Shown here: positions 11,340-21,615 of the stretch, one piece after another | Position numbering within the stretch: position 1 is the first letter of the stretch | Layout of the letters: each line of letters opens with the position of its first letter | Notes under the pieces: generated by a model | The model's database searches: none | Told to the model about the DNA's origin: nothing | Seen by the model: the letters and a program-made list of their open reading frames with translations, nothing else | Translations under genes and position numbers: made by a program | DNA from: Corbicula japonica | Lineage: Eukaryota > Mollusca > Bivalvia > Venerida > Cyrenidae | DNA: 64,000 nucleotides | Assembly (NCBI GenBank): GCA_038501625.1 | Contig: JAZAYU010000013.1 | Span: forward strand, 992,001 to 1,056,000 | Reading direction: 5' to 3'

Positions 11340-11645
11340 TTGCTTAATTGTCAAAATTTTGTCTTTTAAAGAGAGTTTATGCTTTTTTGCGCTTTCCAGT
11401 GCAAATGTTGTGAATGTTCTCAGAAGTTAACGGAAGTTAAGCGAATGTGAGGTGACCATTGTTTAAAGTAAAAACAAGAGGTCAGCGATTTTGTAATTTG
11501 TTTGCGATTTCCAGTGCAATTTCGGTGAATGTTCTCAGAAGTTACCGGAGGTTTAGCGAATGTGACATGACCATTGTTTAAAGTAAACATAGGAGATCAG
11601 CATTGGCAATATTTTTATCTAATATCACAAAGCGTAGTCAATGGG
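11340..11645 (+). repeat. Tandem pair of a unit of about 110-120 bp shared with the 30.6-31.9 kb element
   Basis: Two successive units contain GAATGTTCTCAGAAGTTA, AGCGAATGTGA, TGACCATTGTTTAAAGTAAA and a GATCAGCATT or GGTCAGCGATT end. A third relative lies at 31600-31725 inside another element, linking the two insertions to one family. Confidence 0.6.
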
Positions 11646-12248
11646 GCGGCGGTACGCTAAAAGACAGTCATCAATACTATCAATTAGCTGCGGACGACAG
11701 AGATAAACGACTAGGATGGCCACGGGAGGTTAATTGCTCTTTATGTTTACACGTTCAGCGTGGTAGCATCAATAATGATTTATTTATTGAACTTGTCTAA
11801 TGTCAATTTATAGGATAAATGGCGACACGTTACCTCAGTTACAAGTACTTTGTTAGTCAAGTATGTTGAAATATCATTTCAATCCACAATGACAAATGTA
11901 GTTGTTATCAGCGAATCAACCTCATAAGTTTGCATTTCACGAGCGAACTATTGGAATGTTAAAACCCGAGCTGCGAGATTTTAAACCTAGTTGGTTTGAT
12001 GACTACCCATCTCTTCATTAGTTATGAACATAACATTTTATCTTTTATTCGCAATTACTCATTCAGAGGGACATTTATATATTATGCTCTTTCTCAAAGA
12101 TTTGCATAAAACTGCCTTAATTTTGAGCTTGTTGCGCAAAAACTGCCATGTTTTGAGATCTATCTATTTCCCTGTCCTTTTGATATCCAAGTTGGAGCAC
12201 TAATAATACGATGCGGTATTTTGTTTTTGAAATGCTTAAAAGTCTTTT

Positions 12249-12890
12249 AAAGGCTCAATGAAACCGAGCCTGCAATATTTGAAGACCCTCGATCACGACA
12301 AATATGAAAATATTGCAGGCTCGGTTTGATTGAGCCTGTTCATGGGCAGTAATGGAAATGCTTATTACTGCCCACGCCGCCTAGCCCAGGGTTGAGCGCA
12401 ACTCAATATTTACACCAATAAACAGTACAATTTTGATCCATCCCAAACGATGGTGTGCATATGGCGGTGAACATGGAAACTTCAATGCGGTATTAATACC
12501 ATTCCATGTTCAGCGGCGTATGGTCCCCAGATAAAAAAATGGGTTTGCCCTAAACGAGAAAACAATTGGCGGAACTAAACTGAATAGAATTTTGACTGAG
12601 GATCTTAGAATATAAATCCTGCATATCACAGACAACGCCAAAGGCAAAATTTAAAAAGCAGGAGGTATATCCCTGGGGGTGATTGAACAATATCCAAATT
12701 TATATTGGCTGTGATATTGAAACCACCCAATTTAAACTGGCCGAAATATTAAAAACAAAAAATAAATTTAGAAGTACTTTTAACAAAGTACATAAATATC
12801 GTGCTCGACGACCTTCAAAGGACGTAACTGATAACAGCACTGATTGAATGTACGGGGAGACTTTTAAAGCCGCCACACGGCACAAATAAC
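12249..12890 (+). repeat. Repeat B copy, uninterrupted
   Basis: The fullest copy. It opens with a perfect-looking stem: GGCTCAAT-x-AAACCGAGCCTGCAATATTT near 12252-12280 pairs with AAATATTGCAGGCTCGGTTT-x-ATTGAGCC ending at 12336. It then has the GCCGCCTAGCC block, the empty ATATTTAC site, and ends near the GTACGGGGAGACTTTTAAAG block. No coding frame is seen. Confidence 0.65.
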
Positions 12891-12904
12891 GCTACTGTGA
12901 TATT

Positions 12905-13065
12905 GAAATAGATGAAAAGGGAACTTTCATGACAAATATGAAAATATTGCAGGTTCGGTTTGATTGAGCCTGTTCATGGGCAGTAATGGAAATGCTTTTT
13001 ACTGCCCGCGCCGCCTAGCCCCGGGTAGAGCGCAACACAATATTTACACCAATAAACAGTACACT
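12905..13065 (+). repeat. Partial repeat B copy (5' part only)
   Basis: Repeats the first 160 bases of repeat B (GATGAAAAGGGAACTTTCATG, the GGTTCGGTTTGATTGAGCC stem, CGCCGCCTAGCCCCGGGTAGAG) directly after the full copy, then stops at the CAATAAACAGTAC block. Confidence 0.6.
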
Positions 13066-13179
13066 TTAAGAAAAAAACAAACACTTAAATGATTGTTTTA
13101 AAAATAGAAACTTGGAAGCCATTCTATACGTGCATCTGTATTGTTATTATTTAAACTTTAACTATTTAATTTATGTTAC

Positions 13180-14415
13180 AAAATTTCCGCCGCCATAATA
13201 TTCAAAACTTGCCCTTGAATATATGCATTATTGACGAAATGCGAATTGATTTATTTTGATTCCCTTATTCCCTCTCAAAACCGCATCTATCCTTGCGTTC
13301 TCTTCTTGTGATCTATAGTGAACGGTTGGACTCTTCGCAGCTGCAATCCAAATTGAGTTTAACTTGTAAAAGATTTCCGGGGATACCCCTGACCCCAATG
13401 TCTGCTTCCCCATACACATGCAATATAACGGATCTGGACTCGGTCTTGAGATACTAAACAATAACATTATTTTGACAAGTACAGTGAGGTAGACAACACA
13501 AGCACTATCAATTCTATGTAAGGGCGATCTACTAGAATATACTGCAAGCAATGCAAAACCAGCCTTTAAAGTGAGAAATAGTTGTGAAGAATGTTTAGAA
13601 CAGTGGCATAACGACAATTTCTTTGATGATAGATTAATTTAAATACAAATAGTGCTTCTTGAGTTTCTGTAATAGTTTCAGAGAAAATCGTTCAAACAAA
13701 AACAAAAGATATGAGCAGCATAAAGCTTAAGTGAAAATAATGAAAGCATCAGCATCATAATTTATTGTTTACTGTCTTCTAACGCTCGTCAACAAAGTTT
13801 GACGAGAGTTGCTGACCCAACTAAAACTTTATGAATGTTAGTAATGAATACTGAATATTATAGGCATCGCTTTTCTGCTCAATGTACTAATAAGCATCGA
13901 CTATGAAAAGTTCTATGGTACCTCTTTGAGCATTCGCGTTAATGTAACATATTCATCCGATTCGTTGGTGCTAAAACAACGTCATTATTTCTACACGTGC
14001 TGAATAAAATAATAAATTAAGTCTACTAGAGACATGATTTTTTATATTAATGTCTTTTGCCGGTACACGTCTTCTTCATGTTTCAATAAATCAAACATCA
14101 GCCGTTCAACTTTGTTTGCATGCTTTAAAGTAACAGCATTGTACAATGTATATATGTTTTCTTGTTTATGTTTTGTACATAAAGAGAAATGTAAATGGAA
14201 ATAAACTTGAAACTTGAAACATCAACTAAATTCACAACTAGTTAGTCCGATGCAATATGTGTGACTTTGATCGACAGAAAACTGGCCATATCATTGACTT
14301 CCATTGGTCCAAAAGTAAATACAAGCACGAATACATACCCACTTATTCTATTATTTTATTTGCTAATGACCGACTAGCTTTTTGGAAAGCTAAAACTTGT
14401 GACAATACTAAAATG
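13180..14415 (-). repeat. Right arm of the long inverted repeat
   Basis: Partner of 8890-10060 (see there). It also contains a sequence near 14190 (ATAAACTTGAAACTTGAAAC) that is longer than its counterpart, showing independent small indels in the two arms. Confidence 0.65.
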
Positions 14416-14420
14416 ACGAT

Positions 14421-14443
14421 GTTGTTGTTGTTGTTGTTGTTGT
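14421..14443. repeat. (GTT)n microsatellite
   Basis: About eight uninterrupted GTT units, placed just outside the right inverted arm. Confidence 0.9.
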
Positions 14444-14770
14444 TTTAATGTCTTGTTGCAGCTGTTCACTAGGACTGTGACTTACCAAAATGATGATGAT
14501 AGTTTATGACACGCGGTTATTGTATAGTTGTGCAAGAGGCACTATAGTCAATGACCACGTCCCCGTTATCTCGTAATAAACAGGAAATGTGCGACTGCAG
14601 TAGAATAACTAAAACGTTCATTGCACAACTTTTAAATTATTTTTAATTAATTTTTTTTTGCAATTTCATAGAAATCCGGCGATTTTGACTAGAAATCCGG
14701 AGATCCGGAGAAGTAACTTAAAATCCTGAGATTTCGGATAAAATCCGGAGATTTGGCAGGCCTGAATCTA

Positions 14771-15438
14771 TTGACTGAATAGTGAATGATTTTGACCCTG
14801 ATTAAAGCATTTAACTTGATTTCGATTTGGAATAGTTCCCAGAAAACATTCATGTATAGATCTTAAACATCTTAAACAGAACAATACCGTAGACTTTTAT
14901 TTTTTATCAAAAATAGTGGTGTTTGGATGCATAAAAACATCAAACTTGTCATAATGAAGCTATAATTACGAGTATGTTAAAATTGAATTCCTTCTAAAGT
15001 TAAAACAACATATCCACAGTTTCCAGTTTCGGAAGTAGTTTCTTGAACTCCTTTTCTATTTTTTAATTGTTTTACTTTTGTGCAAGCTGTCTATAGACGA
15101 TAAAGGTAACGTATAACTGATAGAATTAGTGTTATCTTCAACAATTTGCAATCTTTATATTTATCTGTTGCATCCCAATAAACCTCTGTTGTCCTGAAAA
15201 TAAAAAAAAATATACTAAAATTCGCGTTTATTTTATTTCACATTAAATGCTACCTTAAAGATGTGACATACCAACAAGAGAATCAATATGTAACGCAACA
15301 GTTTAATAGGAAATAATGTTGTTTTTTTAACCGTAATCCTGCACTGTCGTTTTCATTTGTCTTACTTTCTACTTCACTCGGATGTAAGTTCAGTCTTTCA
15401 ATTTGTCTCATGCTCTTACCTTTTGTATTCTTATTGAA
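14771..15438. other. 3' flank of the cystatin gene
   Basis: AT-rich. On the minus strand the reading after the cystatin stop contains an AATAAA-type polyadenylation signal near 15220-15235. Nothing else is recognised. Confidence 0.4.
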
Positions 15439-17194
15439 TTATTGACAATTCGACTCTGAAATTTCCCTGCGGCCATAGGGTTTCTCCCAAACCTTAATAT
15501 AGCAGTCCTGATTGCTTCCAATCTGTAAATAAACACACAAATTGTTTGTCCTTTCAAATATATGTATATACTGATCACTTATTAAATGCTTGTGATATAA
15601 ATCCATATAAATATAGATTTACAGCCTAATACGTCACATAAATTTAAGGCCTAATACGTCACATAAATTTAAAGAAAAGATTAAAATATGGTACATTAAT
15701 AAGAAAATAGAACATCGCCGTGAGAATGTATTGAAATTTACGGAACAGATTAAAGAGAGAAGGTACCCTGGTATAAACAAACATGATATGAAAGGGATAG
15801 AAAACATGAATAATAATGACACTGTACGCTAAATAGTTAGGCAAATGTAGACGTTAAACTTATACAAAATCGTATTTTCCAAAAATTCTGAAAAACATAG
15901 AGCGGTCAGAAAATTTAAAATGTCATATCAATATTTGTTTCAAACCCGTATACAAAGTATTTACAATGTCCGTGATCATGCTAAAGTTTCATTGTTTGCC
16001 CTAAATATGATAGCGTCAGAAGAGAGAAAAAATAACGTAATTTTACGTGTAACATAGACGTGTGACGTGTAAAATTACGGTCACCAGTATTTGACGTTCC
16101 GTCATATGCATATAAAATTTAAAAATTAAAAGAAGTAGAAAAGAAGAGATTTTCCGGTACATCGAAAATAAATATTGCTTTTGCAAACATAAAAGAATCA
16201 TGAAAACAACGCTTTGAGTCCCGCCTCTAACAATAAATGATTTTAAGAGTGTGTATTGCAATGCACTCATTTTAATTTACGAGAAGCATATTAAGCAAAA
16301 CTGAGCTTACTCCGCCGGGGATCTGATATCGAACATGGACATTCACGTGCCACATTGTGCCCTGAACAACCTGTAAAAATAATTTCATTTTGGGTAATTA
16401 TGGTTATGTTGATTGATGAAAAATAAAAAATATGAGTAATGCAAAATAAGGTTAAAGTTAAGTAATATAAAATGCATGTAAGCTATTTTATCTTTAATAA
16501 CTAGTCACATATAATGTATGAAAGTTTTTTCCAGGTGAAAAATCAGTGAAATGTTGATTTCTTTTGGTAACAAAATTATTAAACTAATTCTAATTAATTC
16601 TTGTTTTTGTGTGGTAAATGAAAAAGTCTAATATTTTTGTTTACTAGTTCACGGGGTTTTCTATAAAATGTTCGTTTTATAAAACATACCAGAACTGGCA
16701 GAACATAAGGTGAGGTTTCCCAAATTTCAAAACAAAAAAAATGTCACAGAATTTAAACAATTTCCTGTATATTTCATTTTGTTCTGCAAGAATTTCTAAA
16801 TTTAAAAAATACACGAATGGCGTAGCTGGGTGAAAACGCGATGATCGTACTCTATGTATTTTTAATATGTACCGTAAAACACCAACATGTCGATAGGTGT
16901 GAAAGGATAGAAACAGAAGGTTTTTTACTGAAGATCTGGAAAACAATATTGCCGTTAAATATGCAACATTAGTAAAACATTAGATAACAATTGAGATTCT
17001 AAATTTAGAAAAAAGGTAGTAAGTATACAAATCTCTACCTGTGTTTCAATGCTCTTTATTCTGATGAGCGAATACCCTGGTCCAAGACTCTCGACGGCAT
17101 AGTCAGCGATGTCTCGCTCTTTGGCGTCAAACTGTTTGCCATGGCTTAGCGCTACACCCGCCAGCGCTAGTGCTACGATTACAGTAAACTTCAT
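15439..17194 (-). CDS. Secreted cystatin (papain-family protease inhibitor), three exons
   Basis: Exons on the minus strand: 17039-17194, 16311-16370 and 15439-15522, all joined in phase 0, 99 aa, stop TAA. Donors are CAG|GTAGAG and GGA|GTAAGC; acceptors are TTTTACAG and TTTACAG. Exon 1 begins at an ATG (the upstream in-frame TTG is not needed) and encodes a signal peptide (MKFTVIVALALAGVALSHG), then QFDAKERDIADYAVESLGPG. The exon 1-2 junction creates QVVQG, the QxVxG hairpin loop that enters the cysteine-protease active site. Exon 3 has one Cys before KVWEKPYGRRE and one at the C-terminal SNCQ, matching the last disulfide of type-2 cystatins. The KPYG stretch stands where the family's Pro-Trp loop lies, with Tyr replacing Trp. 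The mature protein (about 82 aa) is shorter than the usual 95-115. Probably inhibits papain-like cathepsins in secretions or lysosomes. Confidence 0.85.
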
Positions 17195-17236
17195 GATGCC
17201 TGTTGTAGAGATGATTCTACTCAAGCGCTGTCGGTG

Positions 17237-17244
17237 TATTTAAA
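17237..17244 (-). promoter_or_regulatory. Possible TATA-like box of the cystatin gene
   Basis: TTTAAATA on the minus strand, about 45 bases upstream of the cystatin ATG. Position fits a short 5' UTR; no other promoter evidence. Confidence 0.35.
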
Positions 17245-17541
17245 TGTTTAGGATATTCCATGGACTATGACCTTGTCATTGGGGACAGATGACTGGGAAT
17301 GTTCGGCCAACAGCTTACAATGATATGGTTTGCCTTTGGCATCATACGATGTATGTTTATCATAAAGTTAATTAAGCTACTGACTGTTTGACATACCATA
17401 TATTTGGACAATATATGTTATTGTTAAGAGACACGTTGATCGTCTAAACATCATACATACGAAAAGTAACAATTCAAACACAAAGCAACTTTCTGAGCAC
17501 TTGTTTTAAGAATTTTAAACAAACAAAACTATTATCCATAG

Positions 17542-17599
<58 letters not shown>

Positions 17600-18295
17600 T
17601 TTCATATTTCTGTCTTTGTAAACTTCCACCGAAGCCTTTTATACGGGTACGAAAAAAGAACTGATTAAAAACTATCGAGCGTAATAATAATAAATTCTTT
17701 ATTCAAAAAAGGCTACATTTTTAGTTTGAACACATACATGCCAATCCTATACAATATCGCCTGCTTAACAAAATAAATAGTTCTATAAAGGAACGCATAT
17801 GTTTAAAACACTTAATGCATTGACATACACAACCGACAGACACAATGTCATGGAAATATGAGAATTAGCGTTTAAATAAATTATTAAAAGACTGCGACAA
17901 ATAAAACAGAAACTTTTTAAAATAAATTGACTTAACCGAACGTATAGTTACTGCTATATCATTCCATACTTCTCTACTGTAGAAACTATAGGTGTCTATT
18001 AAGTAATTTGTCCGTGGAGTCAATTGTGAGAGATTTTTCCGAGTTGCATAGCGAAAATTGTATTTGTCATTTGTAGAAAATTGTTAGTCAGATATATAGC
18101 TAGGAGTTTGATGTGTTGATGGTTTTAAAAACCAGGAGTGCCGGTGATATTTACATTTGTATTGAAAGGGTGGCCTTTTTAGTTCTTTGAAAAGAAGATG
18201 ACGGTGTTCTGTAAGATTTGCGTAAAACAATTAAAGCAGCTGCTCTTTTTTTTAATATTTACAATTTTATTTATCGGGGCCAGCCTGGTTTCCTT
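17245..18295. other. Intergenic stretch containing a microsatellite
   Basis: Apart from the (ACT)n run at 17542-17599 there is only AT-rich sequence. A plus-strand frame at 18198-18398 begins with ATG and contains a hydrophobic run (FFLIFTILFIGASLVSF), but its second half lies in the terminus of the next element, so it is probably not a gene. Confidence 0.4.
17542..17599. repeat. (ACT)n microsatellite
   Basis: About nineteen uninterrupted ACT units upstream of the cystatin gene. Confidence 0.95.
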
Positions 18296-18299
18296 TGCT

Positions 18300-19245
18300 A
18301 GGTATCGCTATTATCGCGGGCTCACAATTATCGCGGTATCCAGATTTTATCTTATTGTAGGACAAAAACGCCACATACACACGAGGTTCCGGTTGTAAAA
18401 TGCAAACTGAAACCATTTCTATTTGCACCAAGACTATTTTAAGTTCTCATGCATAAAACAACTGTACATACTTACTTTTTGCATCAACATCAAAAACATC
18501 ACTTATTCTAAATATTCTGTCAACCCCTACCTTAATGAAACTGGTAAAACATTGTTAAAAATCCATATTTTTCATTCGAAATTTAAGCAGTAAATCGTCT
18601 GCACATCCTATGACATCATCCATCATGTGATTTTTGTCCTATTTCTAAAACGAGGCAAAATGACATCGTTTTATCTACCTAAGCAAATAAGGATCAAATA
18701 AGCAAATTTTTCTTTCTGTCTTTATCAGTAAACATTTTTGATTTCATATACATTGCAAAATAATAATAAAGCACTCAATTTCCTTTAATAAAACTGTTTA
18801 CAAACGTTTGAGTCAATTTACAATATATGCCCCTAAAAAGTTCCACAGTCATTCAACTGACATTATCTGATGGGATGTTATTAAAATTTTACTGACCTTA
18901 ACTGTTTTCCTATCAGAAAATTGTTTAAAAATACTTTAATTGGATGACTGGTCTTTGGATTTACAAGTAAGTATTTTTTTAAATTGTTTTTAAGATCCAT
19001 TTTCGCCTCCGTAGAAAGCGATGGTCTATTACCGCGATAATATAGAGTTGCTTTCCTTGCCAGTAGTAAAGTAGGTCATCCAACATGGCAGCCAGTTCCA
19101 AAACAAGAGTGAACACTGTTAGAGAATGCTGACTTTCTGATGTTCAGTTGTTAATATTATTACACCGAAATAAGCAAACTCGATCGGCTTTTGTTTCTAC
19201 TGAGGAAAATCCGACAAGTACCGCGATAATAGCGAATACCGGGCT
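18300..19245. mobile_element. MITE with CGCTATTATCGCGG terminal inverted repeats
   Basis: The left end GGTATCGCTATTATCGCGGG is mirrored at the right end as CCGCGATAATAGCGAATACC. Further TATCGCGGTA or TTACCGCGATAATA motifs sit just inside (18335 and 19030). No ORF spans the interior. A TA lies near both outer borders, possibly a mariner-type target site, but the borders are not flush, so I leave the superfamily open. Confidence 0.6.
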
Positions 19246-19256
19246 ACATTTAGTTT

Positions 19257-19565
19257 AATCACGGTGTAGAAGCTTGTTGTTGATGGAACACCACTTTCAA
19301 TAAAAACTACCATATTTTGGAGATCTGCTTCACCATTTTGTAAATTGAGTCATGTCTTGTACAATGTTGAATAATCAGCGCAATTGTCAATAAGCATAAC
19401 TTCGACCATTTGTGTTCTGTTTGTAAGATAAGAGTTAACAGTCTTTTCTGTAAGAGGATGAAGGCATAACTTATGTAGCAATATTTCATGATTAATCAGA
19501 TCAAATGCCTCTCTTAGATCTAAAAATCAACCACCAACAAAATCACTAACCACTTTCAACCAAGT
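19257..19565 (-). pseudogene. Dead LINE reverse-transcriptase fragment
   Basis: Minus-strand translation gives VSDFVGG, a stop, FLDLREAFDLINHEILLHKL and then SYLTNRTQMVEV, with SGVPSTTS further on. This is the classic palm segment of CR1/RTE/jockey-like LINEs (LDLSKAFDxxxHxxLLxKL, then YLxNRxQ and the SGVPQGS motif). In-frame stops and loss of the PQGS and YxDD motifs mark it as a relic. Confidence 0.7.
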
Positions 19566-20323
19566 ATCCAGAAGTTTGATAAGAGTGGTATGATTAAGAA
19601 GTTCTAAAACCGAAGTGATTTACATAAAGTACATACGCTTAAAATCAATTGTAATTGTAAAGCAATATAACGCTCAAAGCAAGAAAGAAATTGGATGATA
19701 ATTTTTTGCGTACGTTTGCATCCACCCAATGCCGTAAATCCCAATCCCAAAGCAAGCTAGTAACCTTTCACAGATATACACAGATTTTGTCCCTATTTGC
19801 ATTTTTTCAAAATTAAACAACAATGAACAAACAAATCCTTGGGTTCCTTTAAATGCTATGTATATGTTCATGATGTTAGAGTTCAAGTATGCGATCTACA
19901 TACAATAGAGAAAGCAACGCGAGGTCGCAGGCCGAGACAGCCTTCTCCATTTTCTTTAGATCTCAAAAATTGAACTCAACTTATTTGATGTTCGCCAACA
20001 TGAGTGGGAAAGGTGTAATCGAGGTAAATAAGTGCGAACACCAAAATAATATAACGACACATATTATATAAAAAGAACAGATTGACAAACATAACAATTT
20101 TGAAAAACAGATGAATAGTAAGCAATAAGATCGGACCGAAATGGATACCATTTACAATGTCACCATACTCAGAAGATGCACAGTATCCCTAAAAGCACAT
20201 GCACACGTTTTGCCATGTGTTATACTACGCTGGAAGATGTCTGTTTTTCTGGAAGACAAAGTAGTACCGAACCACGACTGTGTCAGGATTGAGATTTCAA
20301 TAGATCACTCGCATCGAACATAC

Positions 20324-20457
20324 CAATGAAGAGTAAACTTGAAAATCATCACAGCTGTAATACGTTTTACTTCGTGGCCTTGCAGCCAGCTGATACCAAC
20401 GGCCTCCAGTTGTTAGTAGCCTAACGATGTAGTAGTCAATCTTTGTCGGAGTGTTCG
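20324..20457 (-). CDS. Possible internal exon, unknown protein
   Basis: Bounded by a TTTTTACCAG acceptor and an ATTG|GTATGT donor; 134 nt entering in phase 1 and leaving in phase 0. It encodes NTPTKIDYYIVRLLTTGG and then WYQLAARPRSKTYYSCDDFQ. I do not recognise the domain. Its entry phase can match the exon at 21255-21370, so both may belong to one minus-strand gene whose other exons I could not find. A plus-strand ATG frame at 20141-20329 touches it only at the edge. Confidence 0.3.
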
Positions 20458-20811
20458 CTGGTAAAAATGTGTATAACATTTCATTAGTTAATCGTTAAAT
20501 GGCATATTGTGACAAGTGCAGCTCATATGTACTTGGAACTGTTAAAATATTAACAATTTTCGTTAATCACAGTTGCTACTGGCCATGGTGACATGTTTTT
20601 AAAGTACTTTGTAATTTATATGGCGTGGCAAGTTAAGCTGGTTATTAATTAGCCTGTATACTTTTGCACAGAATTATTGTTATTAATAAAAGCTTTGAAA
20701 TTAGCACGATGGCATTTTGGCGCCATGGAAAATACAAGAAAAACAAAACAGATAGAATTAGGATGTCGTCCAAGATGGTCGCTAATAAGCGTTATTTAAT
20801 CTAAAAAAAGT

Positions 20812-21085
20812 GAAATATGCATATCAGGAATAGCCACACTCAGAAAACACAGCCTCCCCACACAGCGAAAAAGAAGAGAGGGAAAGAGAACATGTGTTTA
20901 TAACAATATTAATTTCAAACAAGACACCACAAACAATTAACGAAAACCGCCTTGGAACGGCCACTAGGGGTTTAAACCAGTTTCTATGGTGCACCAACCT
21001 CACACTTGCCCCAACAGGTTCTCATACCAATAAACAAGCACACGTTGTCTTGGTGAAATAACCCCAACCCACCTCAGCTAAATCA
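20812..21085 (-). repeat. Repeat A copy 3
   Basis: Minus-strand copy: GTGAAATATGCATATCAGG at its 3' end, then the reversed hairpin and the GGTTTAAACCAGTTTCTATG and GTGCACCAACCTCACACTTG blocks, ending at GGTGAAATAACCCCAACCC. Confidence 0.7.
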
Positions 21086-21254
21086 GCTAAATGAGAATAT
21101 GAGAATATAAGACAAGAGAAATGAGAATATAAGAGATCATGAACACGCACAATCGAACATTACCATGCATGCTAGGTTTTTGATGCGCAGGTTTACGTGT
21201 CTGATTAATAAAAGAAACATAAAATAATATAACAATTACTTTTACATGTTTTAC

Positions 21255-21370
21255 GTACAGCAGCCACACTGTACAAATAGTGCGTATTGTTCAGGTCTGG
21301 GCATTTATCATCTATCTGTCTTCCATTAATGTCAAACCCCTGATGGGGACCGAGACAATTGCCCGTTAAG
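21255..21370 (-). CDS. Possible internal exon, Cys-containing unknown protein
   Basis: A strong CATTCTCTGCAG acceptor opens at 21370. The frame reads LTGNCLGPHQGFDINGRQID and DKCPDLNNTHYLYSVAAV before a donor (C|GTAAAA; GCT|GTACGT four bases earlier and T|GTAAAAG nine bases later are alternatives). Entry needs an upstream exon ending in phase 2; the chosen donor leaves phase 1, which fits the exon at 20324-20457. Two Cys and a Gly/Asn-rich stretch suggest an extracellular domain. Not recognised. Confidence 0.35.
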
Positions 21371-21615
21371 CTGCAGAGAATGTTAGTATGAGGTGAACAA
21401 GATAATATATAGGTTAGGTTGAAAGTAAAAGACATTTGCATACTTGCTTTTGGAAAGATATGTGTCAATTTATGATTGGCCATAAATAAAGATAATTCCC
21501 GTCCAAAGATAATTTTAAAAGTACACATCCAAAATGATAAAAATGAGCTTGCTTTGTTATCGGAGCTGACTCGCTCGAAAAGATAAGTTTCTGGGTTTCC
21601 ACTTTTTGTGATCAT

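Larger units (their letters stand above)
8249..14764. mobile_element. 6.5-kb composite transposon with CAGGCCTGCCAAA termini
   Basis: The left end CAGGCCTGCCAAAACTTG and the right end (reverse complement) CAGGCCTGCCAAATCTCC are flush with a direct repeat AATCTA at 8243-8248 and 14765-14770. CCGGAGAT motifs repeat just inside both ends, several times on the right. Such CAGG termini with subterminal repeats suggest a hAT-like element, although only six, not eight, duplicated bases are exact. No transposase frame is recognised, so it looks non-autonomous. It holds nested inverted arms (8890-10060 against 13180-14415, and 8301-8860 against 10552-11095) and repeat B copies near 12.3-13.06 kb. Confidence 0.6.

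Noticed and set aside
18198..18398. Small membrane-protein ORF
   Set aside because: The second half is the terminal inverted repeat of a MITE; no splice or conservation support.
19980..20025. Plus-strand ATGAGTGGGAAAGGTG followed by GAG|GTAAAT as a first exon
   Set aside because: A single start-plus-donor coincidence with no matching downstream exon found.
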